Shown: one piece after another, positions 1 through 8,129 of the stretch
Layout of the letters: each line of letters starts with the position of its first letter
Numbering within the stretch: position 1 is the first letter of the stretch
Assembly: GCA_964437515.1 (NCBI GenBank)
Contig: CAYTHB010000019.1
Coordinates: forward strand, 1-43,924
Direction of reading: 5' to 3'
DNA: 43,924 nucleotides
Source: Sterolibacterium sp964437515
GTDB lineage: Bacteria > Pseudomonadota > Gammaproteobacteria > Burkholderiales > Rhodocyclaceae
Made by a program: the position numbers and the translations under genes
Notes under the pieces: generated by a model
Seen by the model: only the letters and a program-made list of their open reading frames with translations
The model's database searches: none
Told to the model about the DNA's origin: nothing

Positions 1-415
1 TGAGCAGCTTGATGCCGTTGAATTCGGCGGTGCCCGAAATACGGTCGATTTCAGCATAGAGCTGATCGACTTCGTTCTGGATGGAAGCGCGGTCGGAAGC
101 ACTGTTGGTGCCGTTGGCAGACTGCACGGACAGGTCACGCATCCGCTGGAGAATGTCGCTGATGGAGGCCATCGAGCCTTCAGCCGTCTGAGCCAGCGAG
201 ATACCGTCGTTGGCGTTACGGCTGGCTTGTTGCAGGCCGCCAATCTGTGCTGACATGCGTGAGGCAATCGCCATCCCGGCGGAATCGTCCTTGGCACTGT
301 TGATGCGCAGACCAGAAGACAGACGTTGCAGGGAAATCTGCAGTGCATTCTGGGAACCCGTCAGATTGCGCTGGGCGTTGAGGGATGACATATTGGTGTT
401 GATAATCGAGGCCAT
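1..415 (-). CDS. fliC: Flagellin, N-terminal part (runs off the left edge)
   Basis: About 138 codons of a flagellin are visible, read leftward from an ATG at 415-413. The protein begins MASIINTNMSSLNAQRNL and continues with RLSSGLRINSAKDDSAGMAI, the conserved flagellin D0/D1 helix that drives filament polymerisation and is also the TLR5-type region. An AAAGGAG ribosome site (423-429) sits 7 nt before the ATG and fixes the start. The variable domain and C-terminus lie outside the window. The product is exported through the flagellar type III apparatus and forms the filament. A sigma-28-type promoter lies about 70 bp upstream, and four GT41 glycosyltransferase genes follow on the other strand about 0.9 kb away, so this flagellin is the obvious candidate acceptor. 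Confidence 0.97.
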   Translation of the reverse strand, partial: MASIINTNMSSLNAQRNLTGSQNALQISLQRLSSGLRINSAKDDSAGMAIASRMSAQIGGLQQASRNANDGISLAQTAEGSMASISDILQRMRDLSVQSANGTNSASDRASIQNEVDQLYAEIDRISGTAEFNGIKLL

Positions 416-483
416 TTTGATTCTCCTTTGTGGTCAAGATGTTACAGGTTCAAGACGAGGTTCGTTCGCCGCCTTTGATTCAG

Positions 484-510
484 GTAACGGACAGAGGGAG
501 GAAAACTTTA
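484..510 (-). promoter_or_regulatory. Sigma-28 (FliA) type flagellin promoter
   Basis: Read on the minus strand there is TAAAGTTT (510-503), then 11 nt, then TCCGTTAC (491-484). The FliA consensus is TAAAGTTT-N11-GCCGATAA, so the -35 matches 8/8, the spacer is exact and the -10 matches 5/8. Transcription would start near 477, giving a leader of about 60 nt before the flagellin ATG at 415. This is the late-class flagellar promoter type expected for a filament gene. Confidence 0.8.
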
Positions 511-590
511 GGGAAACGCTGATTTATTTGAAACCGTTCGGGTTGATGCTCGAAGTACATACTCCGGACATACAAAGGCTTCGATAATTA

Positions 591-872
591 TTACAGACCG
601 AGTTCGCTATGCGAACCAAGACGAACGAGTTGCAATGTCATCCTGTCTGGCTTTCGATAGATCAATACCAAATCGGGCTTGACGTGACAATCGCGATGAT
701 CTTTCCATGCTCCCGTCAGCGCATGGTCGCGATAACGAGCCTCTAATGCTTGATCGTTTGCGAGAGACTCAAGGAGTGGCTTCAAGTCGTTATCGAGTGT
801 TGTGTGATGCCGTCCCTTGGCCTCACGTTTGTAGTCACGTCGAAACTGGCCGGTTGGGTCAATCTTCCGCAT
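591..872 (-). CDS. yafQ: YafQ-type mRNA interferase toxin (RelE/ParE superfamily)
   Basis: This 93-residue protein matches the YafQ family along its length, with the diagnostic stretch YRDHALTGAWKDHRDCHVKP followed by DLVLIYR and a C-terminal GSHSELGL. The YafQ active-site residues are in place: H50, H63, D67 and H88 (E. coli YafQ uses H50, H63, D67 and H87). Family members are ribosome-dependent endoribonucleases that cleave mRNA during translation. The ORF overlaps the antitoxin gene upstream by 14 bp, as is usual for coupled toxin-antitoxin operons. No catalytic residue looks missing, so the toxin should be functional. Activity is inferred from the family. Confidence 0.92.
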   Translation of the reverse strand: MRKIDPTGQFRRDYKREAKGRHHTTLDNDLKPLLESLANDQALEARYRDHALTGAWKDHRDCHVKPDLVLIYRKPDRMTLQLVRLGSHSELGL

Positions 873-1122
873 GCAGGTCAGACATTAACGCATCAACACT
901 ATCGAAGCTCTTGAGGTTGCCGGCGCGTGCCTCGCGCATGGCAGCGATGGTCGTCTCGTTCGGGATTAAAGGCTCGAATGGCAATGCTTTCTCATGGGCG
1001 ATACGGGTCAGCATGATGCGGAAGGCATCGGAGACGGTCAGCCCCATTGCTGCAAGAACGGCACTTGCTTCTTCCTTTATCTGTTCGTCGATGCGCGCCC
1101 GAACAACAGCATTGATTGCCAT
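859..1122 (-). CDS. dinJ: DinJ/RelB-family antitoxin
   Basis: This 87-residue protein starts MAINAVVRARIDEQIKEEA and contains VLAAMGLTVSDAFRIMLTRI, the ribbon-helix-helix DNA-binding half of the RelB/DinJ family. The C-terminal tail is acidic (SFDSVDALMSDLHAED) and would wrap the toxin. An AAGGAG ribosome site (1129-1134) precedes the ATG at 1122. It is first in a two-gene operon with the YafQ-type toxin. As in the family, the antitoxin and its toxin complex are expected to bind their own promoter, and a 13-bp palindrome lies 24 bp upstream of the start codon. Confidence 0.92.
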   Translation of the reverse strand: MAINAVVRARIDEQIKEEASAVLAAMGLTVSDAFRIMLTRIAHEKALPFEPLIPNETTIAAMREARAGNLKSFDSVDALMSDLHAED

Positions 1123-1145
1123 GATTCGCTCCTTTTTGTCTGTGC

Positions 1146-1158
1146 GCTACATTGTAGC
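1146..1158 (-). promoter_or_regulatory. Palindromic operator candidate of the toxin-antitoxin operon
   Basis: GCTACATTGTAGC is a perfect 6+1+6 inverted repeat centred 30 bp upstream of the antitoxin start. On the minus strand it contains TACAAT (1155-1150), a good -10 hexamer, so a ribbon-helix-helix repressor bound here would block the promoter. No convincing -35 is seen. Autoregulation is inferred from the family. Confidence 0.5.
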
Positions 1159-1273
1159 CCATTGTTGTTCATTCGGGATGTGAGATGTACAAGGAAGGCA
1201 GCACATTCTTCCGAATTTCGCACGGTAGAATCAGCAGCATATTGATGAAGTCGAGAGAGTGAAGGGCTGCATG

Positions 1274-3577
1274 ATGAAAAAAACCGGAAGAGTTGGGCGT
1301 AACGATCCTTGCCCCTGCGGTAGCGGGAAAAAATACAAACATTGCTGTCAGCCGCAACATTCGACGACTTTGGTGGCTTCGGTGGCCTCTGGTGCGGGCG
1401 TGAGGGCAGGTGCAGCGGTGGATGTTTTGCTGCATCGTGCGCTGGATTACCTGCAGAAAGCTCAGGTTCAGGAAGCCCTTCAGGTTCTGGATGAGGTCTT
1501 GCAACAGGCGCCGGAGCATCCGGACGCGCTCAATCTGATGGGCATGGTGGCTGTGGAGGGGTTGCAGCAATCCGGCATGGCGGCTGACCTTTTTCGACGT
1601 GCGGTTCAAGGGAACCCGGCTAATTCCATTTACTGGGGCAATCTTGCCAAAGCCCTGTTTGCACAACAGGATTATCTTGGTGCGGCCGAGGGGTTCAGGC
1701 AGGTTCTATGCCTTACGCCGGAGAGCGCGCAGGATAGTTATGATTTGGCCGTGACCTTGCAGAAGCTGGAATTGTTGGAGGAGGCCACGGTGTTTTGTCG
1801 CAATGCCGTGAAATACAACCCGACAAGTGCAGAAAATCACCGATTTCTTGGGGAGTTGCTGCAAGAACAAGGCCTGTTGGCAGAGTCCTGGACGTATCTC
1901 GACAAGGCATTGGCGATAGCCCCCGATAATGCCAAGATTCATTTCAGTAGGGGTTTGGCCTTTGGCGGGGAGAAAAAATACGCGGAAGCCATCCAGTCAT
2001 ACTACAAGGCGATTTCTTACCAGAAAGACATGCTGGAGGCTTACCAGAATCTGGGCTCATTGTTGATCACGGAAGGGCGGTTTCATGAGGCCATTCTGAT
2101 TTATCAGCTCAAAACTCGTCTGTCACCAAATGATTCAGGTGCCTTCTGTAATCTGGGCATGTTGCTCAAGGAGGTGTGGAAACTGGATGAGGCGGCTGCT
2201 GCAACCCGTCGATGTATTGCCCTGGTTCCGGATCATGCCATAGCGTACAGCAATTTGGGCTCCATTCTTTTGGAGCAGAATCGGGTGGATGAGGCGATCG
2301 ATGCTTATCAACAGGTCATTGCTATCAAGCCGGATTATGACGAGGCTTATTCCAATCTTTTATTCGCATCGCAATATTCGCCCAATGTTTCTCCTGAAGA
2401 ACACTTTGCATGGAGCCTGAAATTTTCAGCGCAATTCGAGACTCCCCTCAAATCGGGGTGGCTGCCGCATAACAATTCCCGAGAGCCTGAACGGAAATTA
2501 AAAATTGCTTATGTGTCGGGCGATTTTCGGGATCATCCTTCGTCCTATTTTTTTGAGCCCATCCTGAAGGGGCATGACCGACAGCAGTTTGAAATCCATT
2601 GTTATTACACGTTCCAGATTCAGGATGAGATGACCGAACATATCAGGGCACTTGCGGATCACTGGGTTGACTGTGTGCCTTTGTCGGATGATGCGATGGC
2701 AGCTCGGATACGGGAAGATGGGATCGACATCCTTGTCGATCTTTCCGGGCATACGGCGCACAGTCGTCTGCTGGCGTTTGCTCGAAAACCCGCCCCCGTG
2801 CAGATCACGTGGATCGGCTATGCGGGAACCACGGGGCTGACCGCCATGGATTACCGCTTGACGGATGCCAATATGGATCCTCCGGGGCAGACAGAGTGCT
2901 ATCACACCGAAAAGCTGATACGGCTGAAGCATTCTGCCGCCTATCACCCTCCGGAAGGATGCGGCGAAATCAGTCCCTTACCTGCATTGACCCGAGAGGG
3001 GTTTATGCTGGCCTCATTGAATGCACCTAAAAAGATCAATGAGCAGGTGGTTCGGTTGTGGGGGCGGATATTGAATGCCCTTCCAGGTTCACGGCTCATG
3101 CTGGCCGGGGTGTCGGATGAGGATATTCGGAGTAAGACACTGAAAATGTTCGAGAATGTCGGTGTTCGTGAGGATCAGTTGATTTTGCAACCCAGAATGC
3201 CCTTGTCCGACTTTCTGGCAATGCACCAACATATTGATCTTGCACTGGATCCCTTTCCTTATAACGGGGGTACCACCACGATGCACTCCCTCTGGATGGG
3301 GGTGCCCGTCGTTTCTCTGGCAGGAAAAAACTCCATTGCGCGATGTGGTGCGGCTGTTCTTTCACGCGCGGGGCTGAATGATTTTGTCGTGGATAGTGAG
3401 GAAGCCTACTTCCAGCGTGTGCTGGAACTGGCGCATGATCTGCCAGGATTGAATGCACTCAGGCAGACATTACGTGACCGTATGCTGAATGCGGACAATG
3501 ATTCTGCCCAGTTGGTTCGTGAGCTTGAAGCAGCGTATCGCCAGATGTGGCGGACGTGGTGTGAGGTGGGCGTATGA
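1274..3577 (+). CDS. SEC-C/TPR/GT41 glycosyltransferase, copy 1 (O-GlcNAc transferase-like)
   Basis: This 767-residue protein has three parts. Residues 8-25 are a SEC-C zinc motif (GRNDPCPCGSGKKYKHCC, Cys13/15/24/25), as in the SecA tail. Residues ~48-365 hold about nine tetratricopeptide repeats. The C-terminal ~360 residues are a Glyco_transf_41 domain. Visible catalytic landmarks are GYVSGDF-like KIAYVSGDFRDH (410-421, His421 aligned with the active-site His of human OGT), NAPKKIN (583-589, Lys aligned with the UDP-contacting Lys842 of human OGT) and the nucleotide-sugar loop YNGGTTTMHSLWMGVP. GT41 enzymes transfer GlcNAc, or fucose in SPINDLY, to Ser/Thr of proteins bound by the TPR superhelix. 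GTG 1259, ATG 1271 and ATG 1274 are all in frame. I chose 1274 because GAAGGG (1261-1266) lies 7 nt before it and the paralogues start at the same distance from SEC-C. It is first of four coupled copies. Confidence 0.9.
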   Translation: MKKTGRVGRNDPCPCGSGKKYKHCCQPQHSTTLVASVASGAGVRAGAAVDVLLHRALDYLQKAQVQEALQVLDEVLQQAPEHPDALNLMGMVAVEGLQQSGMAADLFRRAVQGNPANSIYWGNLAKALFAQQDYLGAAEGFRQVLCLTPESAQDSYDLAVTLQKLELLEEATVFCRNAVKYNPTSAENHRFLGELLQEQGLLAESWTYLDKALAIAPDNAKIHFSRGLAFGGEKKYAEAIQSYYKAISYQKDMLEAYQNLGSLLITEGRFHEAILIYQLKTRLSPNDSGAFCNLGMLLKEVWKLDEAAAATRRCIALVPDHAIAYSNLGSILLEQNRVDEAIDAYQQVIAIKPDYDEAYSNLLFASQYSPNVSPEEHFAWSLKFSAQFETPLKSGWLPHNNSREPERKLKIAYVSGDFRDHPSSYFFEPILKGHDRQQFEIHCYYTFQIQDEMTEHIRALADHWVDCVPLSDDAMAARIREDGIDILVDLSGHTAHSRLLAFARKPAPVQITWIGYAGTTGLTAMDYRLTDANMDPPGQTECYHTEKLIRLKHSAAYHPPEGCGEISPLPALTREGFMLASLNAPKKINEQVVRLWGRILNALPGSRLMLAGVSDEDIRSKTLKMFENVGVREDQLILQPRMPLSDFLAMHQHIDLALDPFPYNGGTTTMHSLWMGVPVVSLAGKNSIARCGAAVLSRAGLNDFVVDSEEAYFQRVLELAHDLPGLNALRQTLRDRMLNADNDSAQLVRELEAAYRQMWRTWCEVGV

Positions 3578-5850
3578 ACAAGCCGGGTCGTAATGATCCC
3601 TGCTCTTGTGGCAGCGGCAAGAAATACAAGCATTGTTGTTTGCTCAATGTGACGGATACTCCGGCGACTTTGATAACGGCTCAGTCACGCAAACAACTTA
3701 ATGTTTTGATGCAACGTGCTTTTGAATGCCAGCAGGCGGGGCAGGCGCAAGAGGCCATTGCTTTGCTGGAACAGGTGTTGCAGCAATCGCCAGAACATCC
3801 GGATGCATTGAATCTGATGGGCATGGTGGCCATAGAATGCTTGGGGCAAGCGGATATGGCAATCGATCTTTTCTTGAGAGCCGTACAGATCAATCCACAG
3901 AATTCTCTTTATGCGAGTAACCTGGCAAAGGCTCTTTTTGTGCAACAAAAGTATGCCGAAGCGGCGGATTGTCTCAGGCATGTTCTGCTTCTTGAACCCG
4001 AGAGTGTTCAAGCTCATTATGACCTTGCAGCGACATTGCAGAATCTGGATGAAAATGAAGAGGCAATCAATTATTGTCGTGCCGCGCTGAAGTTGTCTCC
4101 TAATGATGCTGACACGTGTTATTTGCTTGGAGAATTGCTGCTAGATCAAGGGCAAGAAGCATTGGTCTGGATGGATAAAACGATATCAATTGATCCTACT
4201 CATGCAAAGGCTCATTTTTATAGAGGCTTTTTGTTAAAAAAAGAAGGAAAGTATAAGGAGGCAATACAGTCTTATTACAAAGCAATTTCCTGTCAGAGCG
4301 ATATGGTTGAAGCCTATCATAACCTGGGACGATTGCTAATTCAGGAGGGAAATCTGCAAGCAGCACTCTCTATTTACCAGGTCAAAGCTCAACTGACTCC
4401 AGATGACGCAGAGACCCATCGTAATCTGGGCATGTTATTCCAGGAGCTATGGCGGTTTGAAGAATCAGAAGCCAGTATACGAAGGGCGATCGCATTACAG
4501 CCTGACCATGTGCTTTCTTACAATATATTGGGTTCTGTTTTGCTGGAACAAGGGCGGTTGAGCGAGGCTGTGGAATCCTATCGCCAAGCAATTTTAATAA
4601 AGCCCGAAAGTGAGTTTTCGCATTCGAGCTTGTTATTTGCGGGGCAATACCTGCCTGATCTTGAGCCAGAAGAAATGTTTAACTGGGCATTGGATTATGG
4701 TGCGAAATTCGAGGCTCCGTTCAAATCGACATGGCATCCACATGCCAATGTGCGTGATCCCGCACGTCGTTTGAAGATAGGCTATGTCTCCGGTGATTTT
4801 CGGGATCATGCGGCCATGAATTTTTTTGAGCCTATTCTGTCTGGTCATGACAGAAACGCGTTTGAAATCTTTTGTTATTACACCTTTCAGATACAGGATC
4901 AAACGACTGAACATCTCAAAACACTTGCAGATCACTGGATACCCTGTGTGAATTTGTCGGATGATGAGATGTTTGAACGAATCCGCGCCGATGAAATTGA
5001 CATTCTGATAGATCTCTCAGGCCATACTGCGCATAATCGTTTGCTTGTTTTTGCTCGTAAGCCCGCCCCTGTGCAAGCGACATGGATTGGCTATGCAGGG
5101 ACGACGGGTCTTTCAGCAATGGATTACCGGATAACGGATGCTTATATGGATCCTCCGGGTCTCACGGAACGCTTTCATACGGAAAAATTGATACGTTTGC
5201 CTTATTCTGCAACGTATACGCCCCCAGCAGATTGCCCGGAGGTCAATGCGCTTCCGTCACTGGCGACGGGACAGATTACGCTGGCTTCATTGAACGCCCC
5301 TAAAAAAATGAACCAGAATGTCGCCAATTTATGGGGCAGGATATTGAATGCCTTACCCGGTGCTCGCCTGATGCTGGGTGGGATCTCCGATGACGATATC
5401 CGTAGGCAGGTTATGGCTCTATTTGAACGGGCGGGTGTCGCTGAAGGGCAATTGGTGATGCAGCCGCGCGTTCACATTCAGGCGTTTTTGCAGATGCATC
5501 ATCAGATCGATCTTGCACTGGATCCTTTCCCCTATAACGGCGGGACGACATCGATGCACTCCCTCTGGATGGGGGTTCCGTATGTCACCTTGTCGGGGCG
5601 GAACTCGATTTCACGCGTAGGTTCGGCGGTGCTCATGAGGGCGGGGCTGGATCACTTCGTCACTCGATCAGAAGAGGAATACTTTGAACGCGTGCTGGAA
5701 ATTTTGAGTGATCTTCCAAGCCTGTCGTCATTGAGACAAAGCCTGAGGGGGCGGATATTGAATGAAAGCAAGGACAGCCGTGTATTCGTTCATGAGCTTG
5801 AATCGGCGTATCGCCAGATGTGGCGGACGTGGTGCGAGGCAGGGGCATGA
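3574..5850 (+). CDS. SEC-C/TPR/GT41 glycosyltransferase, copy 2
   Basis: This 758-residue protein has the same architecture as its upstream neighbour: SEC-C motif NDPCSCGSGKKYKHCC near the start, about nine TPRs (the fifth is only ~32 residues) and a GT41 domain with GYVSGDFRDHAA, NAPKKMN and YNGGTTSMHSLWMGVP. The ATG overlaps the stop of copy 1 in ATGA. The ribosome site GAGGTGGG (3563-3570) lies inside the last codons of copy 1, so translation is coupled. At DNA level it is well diverged from the other copies, and its central TPR region (about 4150-4650) is visibly more AT-rich than its surroundings. Its acceptor may differ from the other copies because the TPR surface differs. That is inference. 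Confidence 0.9.
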   Translation: MNKPGRNDPCSCGSGKKYKHCCLLNVTDTPATLITAQSRKQLNVLMQRAFECQQAGQAQEAIALLEQVLQQSPEHPDALNLMGMVAIECLGQADMAIDLFLRAVQINPQNSLYASNLAKALFVQQKYAEAADCLRHVLLLEPESVQAHYDLAATLQNLDENEEAINYCRAALKLSPNDADTCYLLGELLLDQGQEALVWMDKTISIDPTHAKAHFYRGFLLKKEGKYKEAIQSYYKAISCQSDMVEAYHNLGRLLIQEGNLQAALSIYQVKAQLTPDDAETHRNLGMLFQELWRFEESEASIRRAIALQPDHVLSYNILGSVLLEQGRLSEAVESYRQAILIKPESEFSHSSLLFAGQYLPDLEPEEMFNWALDYGAKFEAPFKSTWHPHANVRDPARRLKIGYVSGDFRDHAAMNFFEPILSGHDRNAFEIFCYYTFQIQDQTTEHLKTLADHWIPCVNLSDDEMFERIRADEIDILIDLSGHTAHNRLLVFARKPAPVQATWIGYAGTTGLSAMDYRITDAYMDPPGLTERFHTEKLIRLPYSATYTPPADCPEVNALPSLATGQITLASLNAPKKMNQNVANLWGRILNALPGARLMLGGISDDDIRRQVMALFERAGVAEGQLVMQPRVHIQAFLQMHHQIDLALDPFPYNGGTTSMHSLWMGVPYVTLSGRNSISRVGSAVLMRAGLDHFVTRSEEEYFERVLEILSDLPSLSSLRQSLRGRILNESKDSRVFVHELESAYRQMWRTWCEAGA

Positions 5851-8129
5851 GTAAGCCGGGTCGAAACGATGCCTGCCCGTGCGGCAGCGGCAAAAAATAC
5901 AAACACTGCTGTCAGCTCAAGGAAACACGTGCTTCCCGCACAGATTCCCGATCGGAGGCGAAGAACGGGAATCCGGACGACCAGAAATTCCAGCAAGCCC
6001 TGGCTCACCATCAAGCCGGACAAGCCCAAGACGCCTTTATCCTGCTGGAACAGATTCTTCAGAGCACCCCGGATCACGCCCCATCCCTGAACCTGATGGG
6101 TGCACTCGCCATGGGACTAGGCGACATCTCGCTAGCCAGCGACCTCTTCATGAGAGCCGTCCAAGCCAGCCCGGACACCGCGCTGTACCACTGCAACCTG
6201 GGCAAGACGCTCTACGAACAGAAGGATGCCGAAGCAGCCATACAATGCTTCCAGCAAGCTCTTGCTCTGAAAGCGGACGCCCCCACCCATTACGATCTTG
6301 CCGTCGTTTTGAATGAACAAGGCCAAACCGAACAAGCAGTGCATCATTATCGGCTTGCCCTGAAAAACAAGCCGGACTACGTTGAAGCCCATCGGGGACT
6401 CGGTATCCTGCTACAAAGACAAGGCCGAATCGAAGAAGCGATTACCTGTTACAAAAAGGCACTCGCATTGCAACCCATGTATGCGCAAGCCCATTACAGC
6501 CTGGCTCACGCCTATCATGACCAAGGGCGGCTCCCTGAAGCGATTCGCTCCTACACCCGTGCGATTGAATGCAAGCCGGATTATGGGGATGCCTATGTCA
6601 ATCTGGGACGTACATTGGCTGAGGATGGGCAATTCGATGAAGCGGCGCGTATTTGTGAGATGGCCATCCGGCTTAAACCGGAAGATGTGGATCCTTATAT
6701 CAATCTGGGTGCCATGTATAAGGATATGGGGCGATATCATGAGGCAATCGGCTTTTTGAACCATGCCATCAGCCTGAATCCGGCCTCTGCCGAGCTGCAT
6801 AACAATCTGGGTGCCATTCTGACAGCTCAAGGGCGACTGGAAGAAGCGGTCGAGTCGTATCAGCGCGCCATTACTCTCAAGCCGGACATCGCATTGACGT
6901 GGTCGAATCTTTTGCTTGCCTTGCAGTATCTGCCGGATATATCCGCTGATGAGGTTTTTTCCTGGCATCTGCGTTTTGGGCAGCAGTTTGAATCCGTATT
7001 CAAACCCCAATGGAAAACCTATCTCAACACGAAAGACCCCGAACGTCGTCTGCGCGTGGGCTATGTCTCCGGAGATTTTCGAGATCATGCGGCAGCCTAT
7101 TTTTTTGAGCCCGTACTGAAACTACACGACAAAAGCCAGATAGAAACGTATTGCTACTACACCTTTTATCTGAAGGATGCGATTACCGAACGCTACATGA
7201 ATCTGGCGGATCACTGGCGGCCATGCACGCAGATGTCGGATGACGAAATGGCCGCCCGAATACGGGAAGACGGCATCGACATTCTTGTCGATCTATCCGG
7301 TCATACCTCCCACAACCGCTTATCGGTCTTTGCCCGCAAGCCCGCCCCTGTACAGGTCACATGGATCGGCTATGCCGGAACCACAGGGCTGACCGCCATG
7401 GATTACCGCATCACCGATATCCACATGGATCCCCCAGGTCAGACCGAGCGATTTCACACAGAAAAGCTGATCTATCTGGCACATTCAGCCACCTATCAGC
7501 CCCCGGCAGGCTGTCCGGAAGTCAACGAACTGCCCGCCTTGTCAGGGAACGGCTTGGTGCTGGCCTCCTTGAACGCCCCCAAGAAAATCAACCTCGCAGT
7601 GGCTCAACTATGGGGCAGGCTACTGGCAGCCCTCCCCGGATCACGCCTCATGCTGGGCAATGTTTCTGACGAAGAAATCGAGCAACGGCTGCTATCACTA
7701 TTTGAACAAGCCGGTGTTCGTAAAGAACAACTCATCCTGCAACCACGGATGCCCATACAAGACTATCTGGCGCTGCATCACCAGATTGATCTGGGGCTGG
7801 ATCCTTTCCCCTATGCCGGAGGCACGACCACCATGCACGCGCTCTGGATGGGCGTGCCGGTGGTCAGTTTGCAAGGAGAAAGCACGGTATCCCGCTGCGG
7901 CTCGGCCATCATGTCGCGGGTGGGACTGGCTGATTTTGTGACACAGACTGAAGAAGCCTATTTCCAGCGTGTGCTGGCACTGGCAAATGATTTGCCCGGG
8001 CTGGCCGCACTCAGGCAGACATTGCGTGGCCGCATGTTGAATGCGAACAACGATGCGAACATGTTGGCTCGTGAGCTTGAAGCATCGTATCGCCAGATGT
8101 GGCGGACGTGGTGCGAGGCAGGGGCATGA
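5847..8129 (+). CDS. SEC-C/TPR/GT41 glycosyltransferase, copy 3
   Basis: The start is the ATG at 5847, overlapping the stop of copy 2 (ATGA). The in-frame ATG at 5820 lies within copy 2 and would only add codons before the conserved MSKPGRND start. The product has 760 residues: SEC-C (DACPCGSGKKYKHCC), nine 34-residue TPRs plus a capping half-repeat, and a GT41 domain with GYVSGDFRDHAAAYFFEP, NAPKKIN and YAGGTTTMHALWMGVP. The catalytic half (6954-8129) is almost identical in DNA to that of copy 4, with the same length and no indel, so the two arose by recent duplication or are kept alike by gene conversion. Relative to copy 4 it carries exactly one extra TPR. Confidence 0.9.
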   Translation: MSKPGRNDACPCGSGKKYKHCCQLKETRASRTDSRSEAKNGNPDDQKFQQALAHHQAGQAQDAFILLEQILQSTPDHAPSLNLMGALAMGLGDISLASDLFMRAVQASPDTALYHCNLGKTLYEQKDAEAAIQCFQQALALKADAPTHYDLAVVLNEQGQTEQAVHHYRLALKNKPDYVEAHRGLGILLQRQGRIEEAITCYKKALALQPMYAQAHYSLAHAYHDQGRLPEAIRSYTRAIECKPDYGDAYVNLGRTLAEDGQFDEAARICEMAIRLKPEDVDPYINLGAMYKDMGRYHEAIGFLNHAISLNPASAELHNNLGAILTAQGRLEEAVESYQRAITLKPDIALTWSNLLLALQYLPDISADEVFSWHLRFGQQFESVFKPQWKTYLNTKDPERRLRVGYVSGDFRDHAAAYFFEPVLKLHDKSQIETYCYYTFYLKDAITERYMNLADHWRPCTQMSDDEMAARIREDGIDILVDLSGHTSHNRLSVFARKPAPVQVTWIGYAGTTGLTAMDYRITDIHMDPPGQTERFHTEKLIYLAHSATYQPPAGCPEVNELPALSGNGLVLASLNAPKKINLAVAQLWGRLLAALPGSRLMLGNVSDEEIEQRLLSLFEQAGVRKEQLILQPRMPIQDYLALHHQIDLGLDPFPYAGGTTTMHALWMGVPVVSLQGESTVSRCGSAIMSRVGLADFVTQTEEAYFQRVLALANDLPGLAALRQTLRGRMLNANNDANMLARELEASYRQMWRTWCEAGA
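6954..8129 (+). repeat. Long direct repeat, copy A (3' half of GT41 copy 3)
   Basis: This 1176-bp segment aligns without gaps to 9137-10312, at a constant offset of 2183 bp. By eye I found about twenty base differences, nearly all silent and concentrated after position 7430. The stretch 6954-7430 looks identical in both copies. Confidence 0.9.

Noticed and set aside
5820..5849. Earlier start for GT41 copy 3 (and the same at 8099 for copy 4)
   Set aside because: The extra residues MADVVRGRG are the other-frame reading of the previous gene's conserved end. The ATGA-overlap start fits the SEC-C position in the other copies.
6411..7088. 225-codon minus-strand frame inside GT41 copy 3
   Set aside because: Antisense shadow of the TPR repeats, with internal repetition that mirrors them.
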